DNA of 64,000 nucleotides, taken from assembly GCA_049889695.1 (NCBI GenBank), contig JBMHCX010000005.1, positions 1-64,000 of the forward strand, in the 5' to 3' direction. Shown piece after piece: positions 25,632 to 35,296 of the stretch (position 1 is the first letter of the stretch; the number at the start of each line of letters is the position of its first letter). The notes beneath the pieces are model-generated. The model had not been told where the DNA came from and did not search any database. It saw nothing but the letters and a program-made list of their open reading frames with translations. Made by a program: the position numbers and the translations under genes. Source of the DNA: WTJH01 sp049889695. Lineage in GTDB: Bacteria; Bacteroidota; Bacteroidia; Flavobacteriales; Flavobacteriaceae.

Positions 25632-26434
25632 TGCAGCAGTTGTTTAAGGGAATCAAGCTCTTCTCGACCATAGTTTTCAAGAACATACACTTGGTGTAAT
25701 TGAGTAGGGTTGTGAAACAATTTCACTTTGATCTGATGGTAACCCTGCACACGATCGGAGTCGTACTCGATGACCTGTCCAAGCGGAATACCTTTTGGGA
25801 AATATGCAGACATCCCCCCCGTGACAATCGTATCGCCAATTCTTACAGGATTTATAATGGAGATATCGCGAAAATCAAATTCTTGTGGGGCTTTACCTGT
25901 CCATTGTAATGAGCCAAAAGCACCGTTTTTCTTAAAGGCAGCGTTAATACTTAGATCAGTATCCAAAAGCGACATTACACTCGAAAAATTGGGAGTTACC
26001 TGATTGACAATCCCCACAATTCCATGGGCGCCAATAACCCCCATTTCCTTTGTGATTCCTGCTTTACTCCCCCGATTAAGGATAAACGTATTTTTGGGGA
26101 GATGATAAGATTTCTGGATCAGGTCTGCTGGGATGGCTCTATACCCCAAGTAATTTTCAATGCTGAGGTTTAAGCTGTCCTTGGGCTTTAGCAATTGATT
26201 GATCAAATGATCATTTTCCCTCTTAAGTATGTTGTTATGGTTACTGATCTCAAAGTAATTGGTAAAAGATGTTCTTCCCTGATTAATCCATCCGCCAAGC
26301 CCCATACCGAGCCGGTACAACTGAGATTGATGATAATAGCTCCTATTGCTCAAAAAAATCAACGCAAAACTCAGCAGTGCCAAGTACAAGACTAAGCTGA
26401 CATTGCGCAGGAGTGCATTGATGATTTGCTGCAT
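25628..26434 (-). CDS. mreC: Rod shape-determining protein MreC
   Basis: The 268-aa protein has one N-terminal transmembrane helix (about 12-29), a coiled-coil region (about 58-95) and a periplasmic two-lobed beta-barrel domain. The phrases NRGSKAGITKEMGVIG and GDTIVTGGMSAYFPKGIPLG are diagnostic for the MreC core. MreC activates PBP2 and links it to the MreB cytoskeleton. The gene begins 3 nt after mreB and overlaps mreD by 4 nt. Confidence 0.94.
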   Translation of the reverse strand: MQQIINALLRNVSLVLYLALLSFALIFLSNRSYYHQSQLYRLGMGLGGWINQGRTSFTNYFEISNHNNILKRENDHLINQLLKPKDSLNLSIENYLGYRAIPADLIQKSYHLPKNTFILNRGSKAGITKEMGVIGAHGIVGIVNQVTPNFSSVMSLLDTDLSINAAFKKNGAFGSLQWTGKAPQEFDFRDISIINPVRIGDTIVTGGMSAYFPKGIPLGQVIEYDSDRVQGYHQIKVKLFHNPTQLHQVYVLENYGREELDSLKQLLQ

Positions 26435-26437
26435 GAT

Positions 26438-27457
26438 CTATTTGATCAAGATGGGCTTATAACGATCTAGATTTTTAAGGGTGATACCTGTTCCCCGGAC
26501 AACGGCTTGTAGCGGGTCTTCTGCTATGTAAACGGGAAGGTCTGTTTTCCGAGAGATACGCCGATCGAGGCCGCGTAGAAGGGCACCGCCACCGGCCAAG
26601 TAGATCCCTGTATTGTAGATATCTGCCGCTAATTCTGGTGGTGTTTGCGCCAAGGCTTCCATAATGGCTTCTTCTATCCGGATAATGGATTTGTCCAGGG
26701 CTTTAGCAATTTCTGAATGTGAAATCATTGCTTGCTTGGGTTTTCCTGATAGCAAATCTCGTCCCTGAACAGACATTTCTTCTGGTGGATTTTCTAAATC
26801 CTCGACAACGGCACCGATAGTAATTTTAATTTTTTCAGCAGTTCGTTCCCCTACAAATAGGTTGTGTTTCGATCGCATATAATTGATGATGTCATTGGTG
26901 AAAACATCTCCTGCAATCTTTACGGACTTATCGCAAACAATACCGGAAAGGGCAATGATGGCAATTTCTGTTGTTCCCCCACCGATATCGACTATCATAT
27001 TCCCTTTGGGCTGCATAATATCTAAGCCAATTCCTATGGCTGCTGCCATGGGTTCGTGAATCAGGTAGACTTCTTTTCCATTCACACGTTCAGCAGATTC
27101 CCGTACAGCTCTCATTTCTACCTCTGTAATCCCTGAGGGAATACAAATGACCATCCGAAGCGAGGGTGTAAAAAACTTCTTCTTCAGGGAAGGGATACTC
27201 TTAATGAGCATATTAATCATTTGCTCTGAAGCGTTAAAGTCGGCAATTACACCATCCTTGAGTGGGCGAATGGTTTTGATGTTTTCGTGGGTTTTCCCCT
27301 GCATCATACTCGCTTCATTCCCGATAGCTATCACCTTGTTTGAAAGGCGATCGATAGCAACAATTGAAGGGCTGTCTACCACCACCTTATCGTTGTGAAT
27401 GATAAGCGTGTTAGCTGTCCCTAAGTCAATGGCTATTTCTTCAGTAAATATCCCCAT
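26438..27457 (-). CDS. mreB: Rod shape-determining actin homologue MreB
   Basis: MreB polymerises into membrane-bound filaments that orient elongasome movement. The 339-aa length and motifs are standard: DLGTANTLI (phosphate 1), IVDIGGGTTEIA (phosphate 2) and LAGGGALLRGLD (adenosine motif). It is preceded by purH with a 33-nt gap on the same strand, so it may be co-transcribed with purH, and it leads the mreCD-mrdA-rodA run. Confidence 0.97.
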   Translation of the reverse strand: MGIFTEEIAIDLGTANTLIIHNDKVVVDSPSIVAIDRLSNKVIAIGNEASMMQGKTHENIKTIRPLKDGVIADFNASEQMINMLIKSIPSLKKKFFTPSLRMVICIPSGITEVEMRAVRESAERVNGKEVYLIHEPMAAAIGIGLDIMQPKGNMIVDIGGGTTEIAIIALSGIVCDKSVKIAGDVFTNDIINYMRSKHNLFVGERTAEKIKITIGAVVEDLENPPEEMSVQGRDLLSGKPKQAMISHSEIAKALDKSIIRIEEAIMEALAQTPPELAADIYNTGIYLAGGGALLRGLDRRISRKTDLPVYIAEDPLQAVVRGTGITLKNLDRYKPILIK

Positions 27458-27490
27458 GTAATTTCATATTTGGCCCAATAAAATTAGGAA

Positions 27491-29011
27491 TTAATGTTTA
27501 AAATGGCGCGTTCCTGTAAACACCATTGCCATATTATTCTCATCGCAGTAGTCGATCGATAGCTGATCTTTGATTGAACCTCCCGGTTGAATGACTGCTT
27601 GAACCCCCGCATTATGGGCAATTTCAACACAATCGGGGAAGGGGAAAAAGGCATCACTTGCCATGACGGCTCCCGCTAATGAAAATTTAAAATGCTGTGC
27701 TTTTGCAATTGCTTGCTGCAACGCATCTACCCTAGATGTTTGTCCGGTACCAGACGCTAGCAACTGATTGTTCTTTACCAAAACAATGGTATTCGATTTG
27801 GTGTGTTTACATATTTTAGAGGCAAACAACAAATCAGATATCTCACATGCTTCTGCTTTTCTATTGGTCACTGCCTGTAAATCAGATTCTTGGTCTGTAG
27901 CCAGATCTCTCTCTTGCACGAGCACTCCATTAAGACAACTGCGCACTTGTGTTGTAGGACGATCATAGGTTTTGATTTTCAGGAGGATTCTGTTCTTTTT
28001 TTGTTTAAGTAGCTCGAGCGCATCGGCTTCAAAATCGGGTGCAATGACAACTTCGCAAAACAGCTCATGTACCTGATCGGCTGTAGCCATGTCTATCGGT
28101 CGGTTAGCAATCAGAACCCCGCCAAAAGCAGACACAGGGTCTCCGCTAAGTGCATCGGCATAAGCTTCAGCTAAGCTGTTTCGAGTAGCCAAACCACAGG
28201 CATTGTTGTGTTTTAGAATGGCGAAGGTAGGGTCGGAGTTCGTAAATTCTTCCATCAAGCTCACAGCGGCATCCACATCCAATAAATTATTGTAGGACAA
28301 TTCTTTCCCATGAAGTTGCTCGAGCATATCCTCAAAAGGCCCAAAAAAGCGACCTTCCTGATGCGGATTTTCTCCATATCTCAAGCTTCTAGTATGGTGG
28401 TCGCTGAGCTTGAGGTAACTTTCCGTTTGGTTAAAGTGGTTGAAAATTGCCGTGTCGTAGTGCGATGAGGTGGCGAAGCCTTGGACCGCAAATTTTTGTC
28501 GAGTGTCCAAGCTGGTACTTCCTTTGTCTTTTTGGATTAACTCCAATAGCTCGTCGTATTGTCCTCGGTTAGACACACAAAGAACATCTTTGAAGTTTTT
28601 TGCTGCAGCGCGAATAAGGGCAATTCCACCAATATCAATTTTTTCAACGATTTCAGCCTCAGTTCCTCCTTGAGCAACGGTGTCTTCAAACGGATATAGA
28701 TCAACAATGACCAAGTCTAACTGTGGGATTTCAAATTCTTGAAGTGTTTGCTGATCGCTGTCAACGTCTTGTCTGTTTAAGATTCCGCCAAAAATTTTGG
28801 GGTGTAGTGTTTTAACACGTCCCCCTAAAATTGCAGGATATTGGGTGATATCTTCGACAGGGATAACGGGAATCCCTCTTTTTTCAATAAAATCTTGAGT
28901 GCCTCCTGTAGAATAAATATCCACACCAGCACTGTGCAATTCATCCACTATAGGGCCAAGACCTTCTTTGTGAAATACGGAAATAAGGGCCTTTTGGATT
29001 TGCTTTTTCAT
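27491..29011 (-). CDS. purH: Bifunctional AICAR formyltransferase / IMP cyclohydrolase
   Basis: PurH carries out the last two steps of IMP synthesis. The N-terminal cyclohydrolase (MGS-like) domain spans about 1-190 (DIYSTGGT, LGGRVKTLHPKIFGG, DIGGIALIRAAAKN). The formyltransferase domain follows with HNNACGLA, DPVSAFGG and QPGGSIKDQ near the C-terminus. At 506 aa it is complete. It overlaps the upstream GAF gene by 4 nt and precedes mreB. Confidence 0.96.
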   Translation of the reverse strand: MKKQIQKALISVFHKEGLGPIVDELHSAGVDIYSTGGTQDFIEKRGIPVIPVEDITQYPAILGGRVKTLHPKIFGGILNRQDVDSDQQTLQEFEIPQLDLVIVDLYPFEDTVAQGGTEAEIVEKIDIGGIALIRAAAKNFKDVLCVSNRGQYDELLELIQKDKGSTSLDTRQKFAVQGFATSSHYDTAIFNHFNQTESYLKLSDHHTRSLRYGENPHQEGRFFGPFEDMLEQLHGKELSYNNLLDVDAAVSLMEEFTNSDPTFAILKHNNACGLATRNSLAEAYADALSGDPVSAFGGVLIANRPIDMATADQVHELFCEVVIAPDFEADALELLKQKKNRILLKIKTYDRPTTQVRSCLNGVLVQERDLATDQESDLQAVTNRKAEACEISDLLFASKICKHTKSNTIVLVKNNQLLASGTGQTSRVDALQQAIAKAQHFKFSLAGAVMASDAFFPFPDCVEIAHNAGVQAVIQPGGSIKDQLSIDYCDENNMAMVFTGTRHFKH

Positions 29012-29520
29012 AGCTCTAACGGGTTTGTATTAGTGTTTTTTAGTTGAGTTGCGACTAAAGCGCAAACATGTTCTAGTAGTTGTTCGTCTTCGGTCCTAAA
29101 AGGATCTAGGGTATTGGAGTCGATATCGATTTGTCCGATATTTTCTCCATCCACAAAAATCGGAATTACGATTTCTGATTTAACATCGATACTACAAGAA
29201 ATATAGTTGTCTTGCGCTTGAACATCTGGGACCACAAAATTCTGATTAGACTCTGCTACTTGTCCGCATATTCCCTTCCCAAAGGGTATTTCCGTATGGT
29301 CAGTAGGCTTACCGGCAAAGGCTTTTAGAAAAAGCTTCCTCTGTCTAGCGTCGGCAAAATAGAAGCCCACCCAATCGTAGTGTGCTACTTCTTTTTGAAG
29401 CAGTTCGCAAATTGCCTGTAATTGTTCCCTTACCGATCTATCTTCCGAAAGAAGATGTTCTACTTGGGTTTGCAGTGCAGTTGAAGTCAATGGAAATAAT
29501 TTATCGCCAAAAATAAGCAT
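29008..29520 (-). CDS. GAF domain protein related to free-methionine-(R)-sulfoxide reductase
   Basis: The 170-aa single GAF domain resembles fRMsr (YebR type), which reduces free methionine-R-sulfoxide. The blocks YDWVGFYF, GKGICGQVAES and SEIVIPIF match. Of the three cysteines used in the E. coli enzyme (84, 94, 118), two are present with the correct 24-residue spacing (Cys85, Cys109), but the first is His75. Activity with one resolving cysteine is possible but unproven. It is first of a run with purH (4-nt overlap). Confidence 0.8.
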   Translation of the reverse strand: MLIFGDKLFPLTSTALQTQVEHLLSEDRSVREQLQAICELLQKEVAHYDWVGFYFADARQRKLFLKAFAGKPTDHTEIPFGKGICGQVAESNQNFVVPDVQAQDNYISCSIDVKSEIVIPIFVDGENIGQIDIDSNTLDPFRTEDEQLLEHVCALVATQLKNTNTNPLEL

Positions 29521-29664
29521 TTAAGATTGGATTGTTGTAGGGCTTAGACATACGAATTCGTCCCTTTTTACGTTAAGTTATTTAGAGGAACTATCGAGCA
29601 GTTTTAACACGAAATTGGCGATAGGAATTTTTTATAATTGGCTGGTTTGTACTAATTTGCATAT

Positions 29665-30096
29665 ATGTTGAAAAAAACAAAAGCTTTTGTTGCACTATTG
29701 TTAGCCACGCTTGTATTAGCGTCTGGTGCAAAAATTGGCTTTAATTTTCACTACTGTCAAGACGATTTAGCACGTATTTCCTGGAATATACACCCTAAAA
29801 ACTGTCTAGGGGAAGTTGTTCAACAGCCTGTCAATTCTATCGCAAATACGACGTTCCGACTATCGCAGAAACCTTGTTGTTTCGACCAAAATTTGTCCGT
29901 TGACACAGACACTCCTGATCGGTATTCCTATGATTTTGAAATTCCCACTTTAACAATTTTAATTACTTATCCTTCAACAGATAGAGGTGTCTTTACCCGG
30001 AAAACCCAGAGTTCTGCCACGCCTTGGTTCGATCCGCCAGACATTGTCTCCGCACCCCTCTATTTACAATTTTCTAGACTCATTCATTACGGATAA
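29665..30096 (+). CDS. HYC_CC_PP family small exported protein
   Basis: The 143-aa protein has an N-terminal hydrophobic signal (about 7-22) and the three motifs that name this Bacteroidetes family: H29-Y-C31, C71-C72 and P124-P125 in FDPPD. The Cys/His content and its place 150 nt before a CusA-type pump suggest periplasmic metal binding or sensing, probably copper; this is inference from context. A possible -7 motif (TAATTTGC, 29654-29661) lies immediately before the ATG. No enzymatic motif is visible. Confidence 0.75.
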   Translation: MLKKTKAFVALLLATLVLASGAKIGFNFHYCQDDLARISWNIHPKNCLGEVVQQPVNSIANTTFRLSQKPCCFDQNLSVDTDTPDRYSYDFEIPTLTILITYPSTDRGVFTRKTQSSATPWFDPPDIVSAPLYLQFSRLIHYG

Positions 30097-30245
30097 GCCC
30101 TCTGGCTTAGCCACTTTGCTATTTAACGAGCTGTAGGCAGATTTTACAAACTAAAATCTTTGTACACTACAGTTATATCCTTGAAAGGGATGATTAAGGG
30201 GACCATATCTCTTATGTCATCTGACGTTAATTAAATCTAATATGA

Positions 30246-33200
30246 ATGGTCAATCGACTTTTAAAATACTTTTTACATCATCCGCTGATCACCAGCCTTT
30301 TGCTCCTATTGTTTATGGGATGGGGCATCATAACTGCGCCCTTCGACTGGAATACGCGCCTACTCCCTAGGGACCCCGTCCCTGTAGATGCTATTCCGGA
30401 TATAGGTGAAAATCAACAGATTATTTTTACCCCTTGGGCAGGTAGATCTCCCCAAGATATCGAGGATCAAATCTCTTATCCACTGACGACCTATTTGTTG
30501 GGAATTCCAGGGGTTAAATCTATCCGGAGTTCATCGATATTTGGATTTTCCAGTGTCTATGTGATTTTTGAGGAATCTGTTGAGTTTTACTGGTCACGCT
30601 CTAGAATTCTGGAAAAGCTTAATGCACTTCCTAAAGGATTATTACCCGATGGGGTTCAACCGAGCTTAGGACCGGATGCCACCGCTTTGGGACAAGTATT
30701 TTGGTATACACTTGAAGGTCGAGACCCACAGGGAAATCCGACAGGGGGGTGGGATCTACATGAGATACGGTCTCTGCAGGATTTTTATGTCAAGTATGCG
30801 CTAAATGCTGCTTCTGGGGTTGCAGAAGTTGCCTCCATAGGTGGTTTTGTGCAGGAATATCAAATCGATATCGATCCAAGAGCGATGAAGGCACATCAGG
30901 TTACTTTTCCACAAATCTTACAAGCGGTTCAGAATTCAAATAAAGAAGTAGGGGCTAAAACGATAGAAATCAATCAGGTCGAATATCTCGTACGGGGCTT
31001 GGGCTATGTGAAGTCTATTGAAGATCTTGAGGGTACGGTTGTAAAAATATCGAATCATACACCTATTCGGATTCGCGATTTAGGCCGGGTCAAATTAGGA
31101 CCAAGCACCCGAAGAGGTATACTCGATAAAGATGGTGCCGAGGTGGTTGGAGGGGTAGTAGTTGCCCGATATGGAGCAAACCCCTTAGAAGTCATTAATA
31201 ATGTTAAACAACAGATAGAAAATATTCGTGCTGGATTGCCCAAAAAGATATTACCCAACGGAGTGGAGTCTCAGCTGACCATCGTTCCTTTCTACGATCG
31301 TTCAGATTTAATTCATGAGACATTGGGAACGCTAGAAGAAGCCCTCACCTTGGAAATTTTTATTACTGTCTTGGTCGTTCTGTTAACGCTACTGAATTTA
31401 CGGGTATCCATCTTGATCAGTACATTACTGCCCATTGCTGTTCTCATAACATTTATAGGAATGCGTTACTTTGGGGTCGATGCCAATATAGTAGCTCTTT
31501 CAGGGATTGCCATTGCTATAGGAACCATGGTAGACCTAGCCGTAATATTGGTAGAAAATATTGTCAAGCACAAACGCGAACACCCCAACCAACCCCTCAG
31601 ACAAACCATATATGCAGGGGCAAGTGAGGTCAGTGGAGCCATTATAACGGCTGTTTCAACGACCATTGTTAGTTTTGTTCCCGTATTTAGTATGCAAGCA
31701 GCCGAAGGGAAATTATTTACCCCTTTGGCCTATACAAAAACCTTTGCTTTGTTGGCTGCTTTGGGTGTAACACTATTTATATTGCCCACATTAGCTCATT
31801 GGATTTTTGGCGTGAAAGCCCCAAAAAAAACACTGAAGAAATTACTATGGGTGGGTTTATGTGCGTTAGGCGTTTATGCCCTTTTCTCAGGGAACCTGCT
31901 GGTGGGAGTTCTTACCTTGCTCTACGTCTGTTTCCAATACTTTAAGCCCTTAATTCTTCGATTGGCTATTAAACGATCTTGGCGAATAATATTGTTTCGT
32001 TATCTGGATTTAGCTTTAATCGTTTTGGGAGTGATGTGGCTGTTAGCTGTTTATTGGATCCCTTTAGGTCCAGGAAATTCCAAGGGGAAAAATTTTCTCT
32101 TTGTATTTTTTACGGTGGGGACGATCATCGCATTTTTCAAATGTATCGAGCATTACTACGGCCCGCTGTTGCGATGGTGCTTAGCACATAAAAAGAGCTT
32201 TTTGAGTCTTCCTGTACTATTAGTGTTGTTGGCGGTTAATATTTGGTTTGGCTTTTCAACAGTATTTGGGTTTGTGGCCAAGGGGATGGACACTGTCGGT
32301 GTTAATATTCGTCAGACAAGTTTGTGGTCTTCCTTTACTCATACTTTCCCCGGAATAGGAGAAGAGTTTATGCCAGCATTAGATGAAGGTAGTTTTTTAA
32401 TGATGCCTACTTCCATGCCACACTCAGGAGTAGATTACAACCGAAAGGTTTTAGGTCAACTCGATATGTTGGTCAGTACAATTCCAGAGGTAGAATTAAC
32501 GGTAGGGAAATTAGGAAGAGTAGAATCTGCACTAGATCCCGCGCCCATATCGATGTTTGAAAATGTGATTTTGTATAAGCCTGAATATGCACTGGACAAT
32601 AAAGGGAGAAGACAACGGTTTAAGGTAACTGCCAAAGGGCATTATATCACAAAAACCAAGGACACGCTTTCCCGTGAGTCTATATTAGCGAGTAAGCTTG
32701 ATGCATCCAATTTAATTCCTGATCGTTCGGGACAATACTTCAGGAATTGGCGGGATCATATTCAAAATATTGATGATATCTGGAATGAGATCATTCAGCT
32801 AACGAAAATTCCGGGGGTCACATCAGCACCGAAATTACAGCCGATAGAAACACGGTTGGTGATGCTTCAAACAGGTATGCGTGCACCTATGGGGATCAAG
32901 GTGTTTGGCCCAGATTTATCGACCATTGAAGCCTTTGGAATTGAGCTTGCCGAAGAGCTGAAAAAAGTAGCGGGCGTTAAGCCCGAATCGGTCTTTGCAG
33001 AACGGATAGTGGGAAAACCCTATCTCCATCTAACAATCGATCGCGATAAAATTGCTCGCTATGGGATGAGTGTCGCTCAAGTACAGCAGTTTATTGAAAT
33101 AGCCTTGGGGGGAATGAAAATCAGCACAACGGTTCAAGGGCGTGAACGTTTTCCGATCCGTTTGCGTTATCCACGCGAATTGCGCGATAGTCCGGAGGCA

Positions 33201-34061
33201 TTAATGAGCACCTATTTAACCACTCCCAACGGAGCTTCAATTCCACTAAAAGAATTGGTGAATCTCGAATACCAAAAAGGACCTCAAGCCATCAAAAGTG
33301 AAGATACTTTCTTAGTCGGCTATGTATTGTTCGACAAGCAGGCAGGGTTTTCTGAAGTCGAGGTGGTTGAAGCTGCACAAAGTTATTTAGGAAAACGGAT
33401 CGATAGCCAAGCATTGAAAGTGCCAGAGCGGGTAAATTTTAAGTTTTCTGGGAACTACGAAAATCAAGTTCGCGCTGAAAAAAGACTGGCATTGGTGATT
33501 CCATTAGTGCTCATTATCGTCTTCATAATTCTATATTTTCAATTCAAATCCGTGTTAACATCGCTGATGGTGTTTAGCGGAATTGTTATTGCTTTCAGTG
33601 GTGGTTTTCTATTGTTATGGCTATATGGGCAAAGTTGGTTTTTAGATTTTAATATTGGTAATACTTCTTTTCGGGACTTATTTCAGGTCCACCCGATCAA
33701 TTTAAGTGTTGCTGTTTGGGTGGGCTTTATAGCGCTTTTTGGTATAGCCACTGACGACGGTGTACTGATGGCCACTTACTTGGACCAAAGTTTTAAAAAG
33801 CAGCAGATTCGAAACAGCCATCAATTGGAGGCTGCAGTCGTTCAGGCCGGGCAACGAAGAATACGTCCTGCAATAATGACGACGACTACCACGATGATTG
33901 CATTACTCCCCATACTCACTTCCACCGGAAGGGGAGCAGATATCATGATTCCTATGGCCATTCCTGCTTTTGGAGGAATGCTAATAGCCGTCATTTGTTA
34001 TTTCACTGTTCCCGTCTTGTACGCCATACGGGAAGAGCGTAAATTAAATCGTCAGTCATGA
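30246..34061 (+). CDS. CusA/CzcA family heavy-metal efflux RND transporter
   Basis: The pump uses the proton gradient to drive Cu(I)/Ag(I) or divalent metals out through a tripartite complex. RND landmarks are an N-terminal TM1, periplasmic loop, the TM4 signature GTMVDLAVILVEN (about 426-438), a second periplasmic loop and the TM10 region GIATDDGVLMATYL. At 1271 aa it is about 200 longer than CusA (about 1050). Much of the excess is a hydrophobic stretch at about 525-645 with roughly four additional predicted helices. It overlaps the TolC-like gene by 4 nt. Metal specificity is inferred from the adaptor and DUF3347 genes. Confidence 0.92.
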   Translation: MVNRLLKYFLHHPLITSLLLLLFMGWGIITAPFDWNTRLLPRDPVPVDAIPDIGENQQIIFTPWAGRSPQDIEDQISYPLTTYLLGIPGVKSIRSSSIFGFSSVYVIFEESVEFYWSRSRILEKLNALPKGLLPDGVQPSLGPDATALGQVFWYTLEGRDPQGNPTGGWDLHEIRSLQDFYVKYALNAASGVAEVASIGGFVQEYQIDIDPRAMKAHQVTFPQILQAVQNSNKEVGAKTIEINQVEYLVRGLGYVKSIEDLEGTVVKISNHTPIRIRDLGRVKLGPSTRRGILDKDGAEVVGGVVVARYGANPLEVINNVKQQIENIRAGLPKKILPNGVESQLTIVPFYDRSDLIHETLGTLEEALTLEIFITVLVVLLTLLNLRVSILISTLLPIAVLITFIGMRYFGVDANIVALSGIAIAIGTMVDLAVILVENIVKHKREHPNQPLRQTIYAGASEVSGAIITAVSTTIVSFVPVFSMQAAEGKLFTPLAYTKTFALLAALGVTLFILPTLAHWIFGVKAPKKTLKKLLWVGLCALGVYALFSGNLLVGVLTLLYVCFQYFKPLILRLAIKRSWRIILFRYLDLALIVLGVMWLLAVYWIPLGPGNSKGKNFLFVFFTVGTIIAFFKCIEHYYGPLLRWCLAHKKSFLSLPVLLVLLAVNIWFGFSTVFGFVAKGMDTVGVNIRQTSLWSSFTHTFPGIGEEFMPALDEGSFLMMPTSMPHSGVDYNRKVLGQLDMLVSTIPEVELTVGKLGRVESALDPAPISMFENVILYKPEYALDNKGRRQRFKVTAKGHYITKTKDTLSRESILASKLDASNLIPDRSGQYFRNWRDHIQNIDDIWNEIIQLTKIPGVTSAPKLQPIETRLVMLQTGMRAPMGIKVFGPDLSTIEAFGIELAEELKKVAGVKPESVFAERIVGKPYLHLTIDRDKIARYGMSVAQVQQFIEIALGGMKISTTVQGRERFPIRLRYPRELRDSPEALMSTYLTTPNGASIPLKELVNLEYQKGPQAIKSEDTFLVGYVLFDKQAGFSEVEVVEAAQSYLGKRIDSQALKVPERVNFKFSGNYENQVRAEKRLALVIPLVLIIVFIILYFQFKSVLTSLMVFSGIVIAFSGGFLLLWLYGQSWFLDFNIGNTSFRDLFQVHPINLSVAVWVGFIALFGIATDDGVLMATYLDQSFKKQQIRNSHQLEAAVVQAGQRRIRPAIMTTTTTMIALLPILTSTGRGADIMIPMAIPAFGGMLIAVICYFTVPVLYAIREERKLNRQS

Positions 34062-35296
34062 AAAAAAGTGTACAGATTTTACTGATTAGCCTGAGTTGTT
34101 TGTTTCCCCTGCAAGCCCAAGAATTAGATCATTTATGGGAGATAGCCGCCTTGAATAGCCCAGAACTCAAGCTTGCATTTACCGAATTTAAAATTGCAAT
34201 GGAACGAACATCGCAAGTTGCTTTGCAAGATCCGAAAATTTCGATGGGTTATTTTATTCGCCCGATTCAGACACGGACGGGGCCGCAGGTGGGTCGCTTG
34301 TCCTTATCGCAAAGTTTTCCGTGGTTTGGTATGTTGAAGCGGCAAAAAGAGGGGGCTAGTATGTTGGCTGAAGCAGCACATTTCCGATTCATCGATCGGC
34401 GGAACAAGTTGTATTTCGATCTGGCTGCCTACTATTATCAGTTCGTACGTTACAAGCAGTGGATGGATCTAGAAAGGGAGAACAATGAAGTATTGCAAAC
34501 CCTTAAAAAAACGGCCATTGCACGCTATGCATCCGATCAAGGGGCTTTAGTTGATGTACTTAGGATACAAATGCTATTGGATCAGTCAGCAGCTCAATCC
34601 GAAATTTATCGAGCGAAGAAGCAAACGTTATGGGAAGAGATCCATCTGTTGATGAATAGTTCAGAGAGGTTTACGATTACACCAGAAGCTACACCTTTGA
34701 CAGATATTTCCTTAACGCAAACCCCTTCGGTCGATTTAAATCCGCTTCTGTTAGCCTTCGACGCACAGATTAGAGCCGCTGAATTGGGGGAACAAGTCGC
34801 CCTTAAGCAAAATCGTCCCAATATTCGGCTGGGGGTAGATTATGCTATTATTCAGCAGGGCGCCAATCTATCGTCTAGTGGTACCGATGCATGGATGCCC
34901 ACTCTCGGCCTTTCATTGCCCATTTTTAAGCAAAAAAACACGGCAGTTGTTACCGTGGCGACCTTAACGACGCAGGCATTACAAGAATCGAAAGAGGCTC
35001 AATTCAATCGATTGTCTGCTGCCATGAAGGGAGCAATTTTTCAATATCAAGCGGCTACTACAGAATTAAGTGTCTTGGAAAAGTTAATTCTTACTGCCCA
35101 CCAATCGATTGCTTTGTTGATGTCTGCCTATGAAAATGACCGCCAAGATTTTGAAGAAGTCATACGCATGCATCAAAAGATCATTAAGTACAAAAAATCG
35201 TTCGCTTCAGAATTGGAAAAGATGTCTGTGGCACGAGAAAAAATAGACTATTTATCAGGAGAATTTAAAGCTAGTAATTATGTTCAAACGAATTAA
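34058..35296 (+). CDS. TolC family outer-membrane efflux channel
   Basis: A signal peptide (ending LQAQ, about residue 21) is followed by two helical repeats typical of outer-membrane efflux proteins, with long amphipathic helices and the IRLGVDYA...GLSLPIF strand region. At 412 aa it is of CusC/CzcC class size. It provides the exit duct for the RND pump. The start overlaps the pump stop by 4 nt and its end overlaps the adaptor gene by 17 nt, so all three are translationally coupled. Confidence 0.9.
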   Translation: MKKSVQILLISLSCLFPLQAQELDHLWEIAALNSPELKLAFTEFKIAMERTSQVALQDPKISMGYFIRPIQTRTGPQVGRLSLSQSFPWFGMLKRQKEGASMLAEAAHFRFIDRRNKLYFDLAAYYYQFVRYKQWMDLERENNEVLQTLKKTAIARYASDQGALVDVLRIQMLLDQSAAQSEIYRAKKQTLWEEIHLLMNSSERFTITPEATPLTDISLTQTPSVDLNPLLLAFDAQIRAAELGEQVALKQNRPNIRLGVDYAIIQQGANLSSSGTDAWMPTLGLSLPIFKQKNTAVVTVATLTTQALQESKEAQFNRLSAAMKGAIFQYQAATTELSVLEKLILTAHQSIALLMSAYENDRQDFEEVIRMHQKIIKYKKSFASELEKMSVAREKIDYLSGEFKASNYVQTN

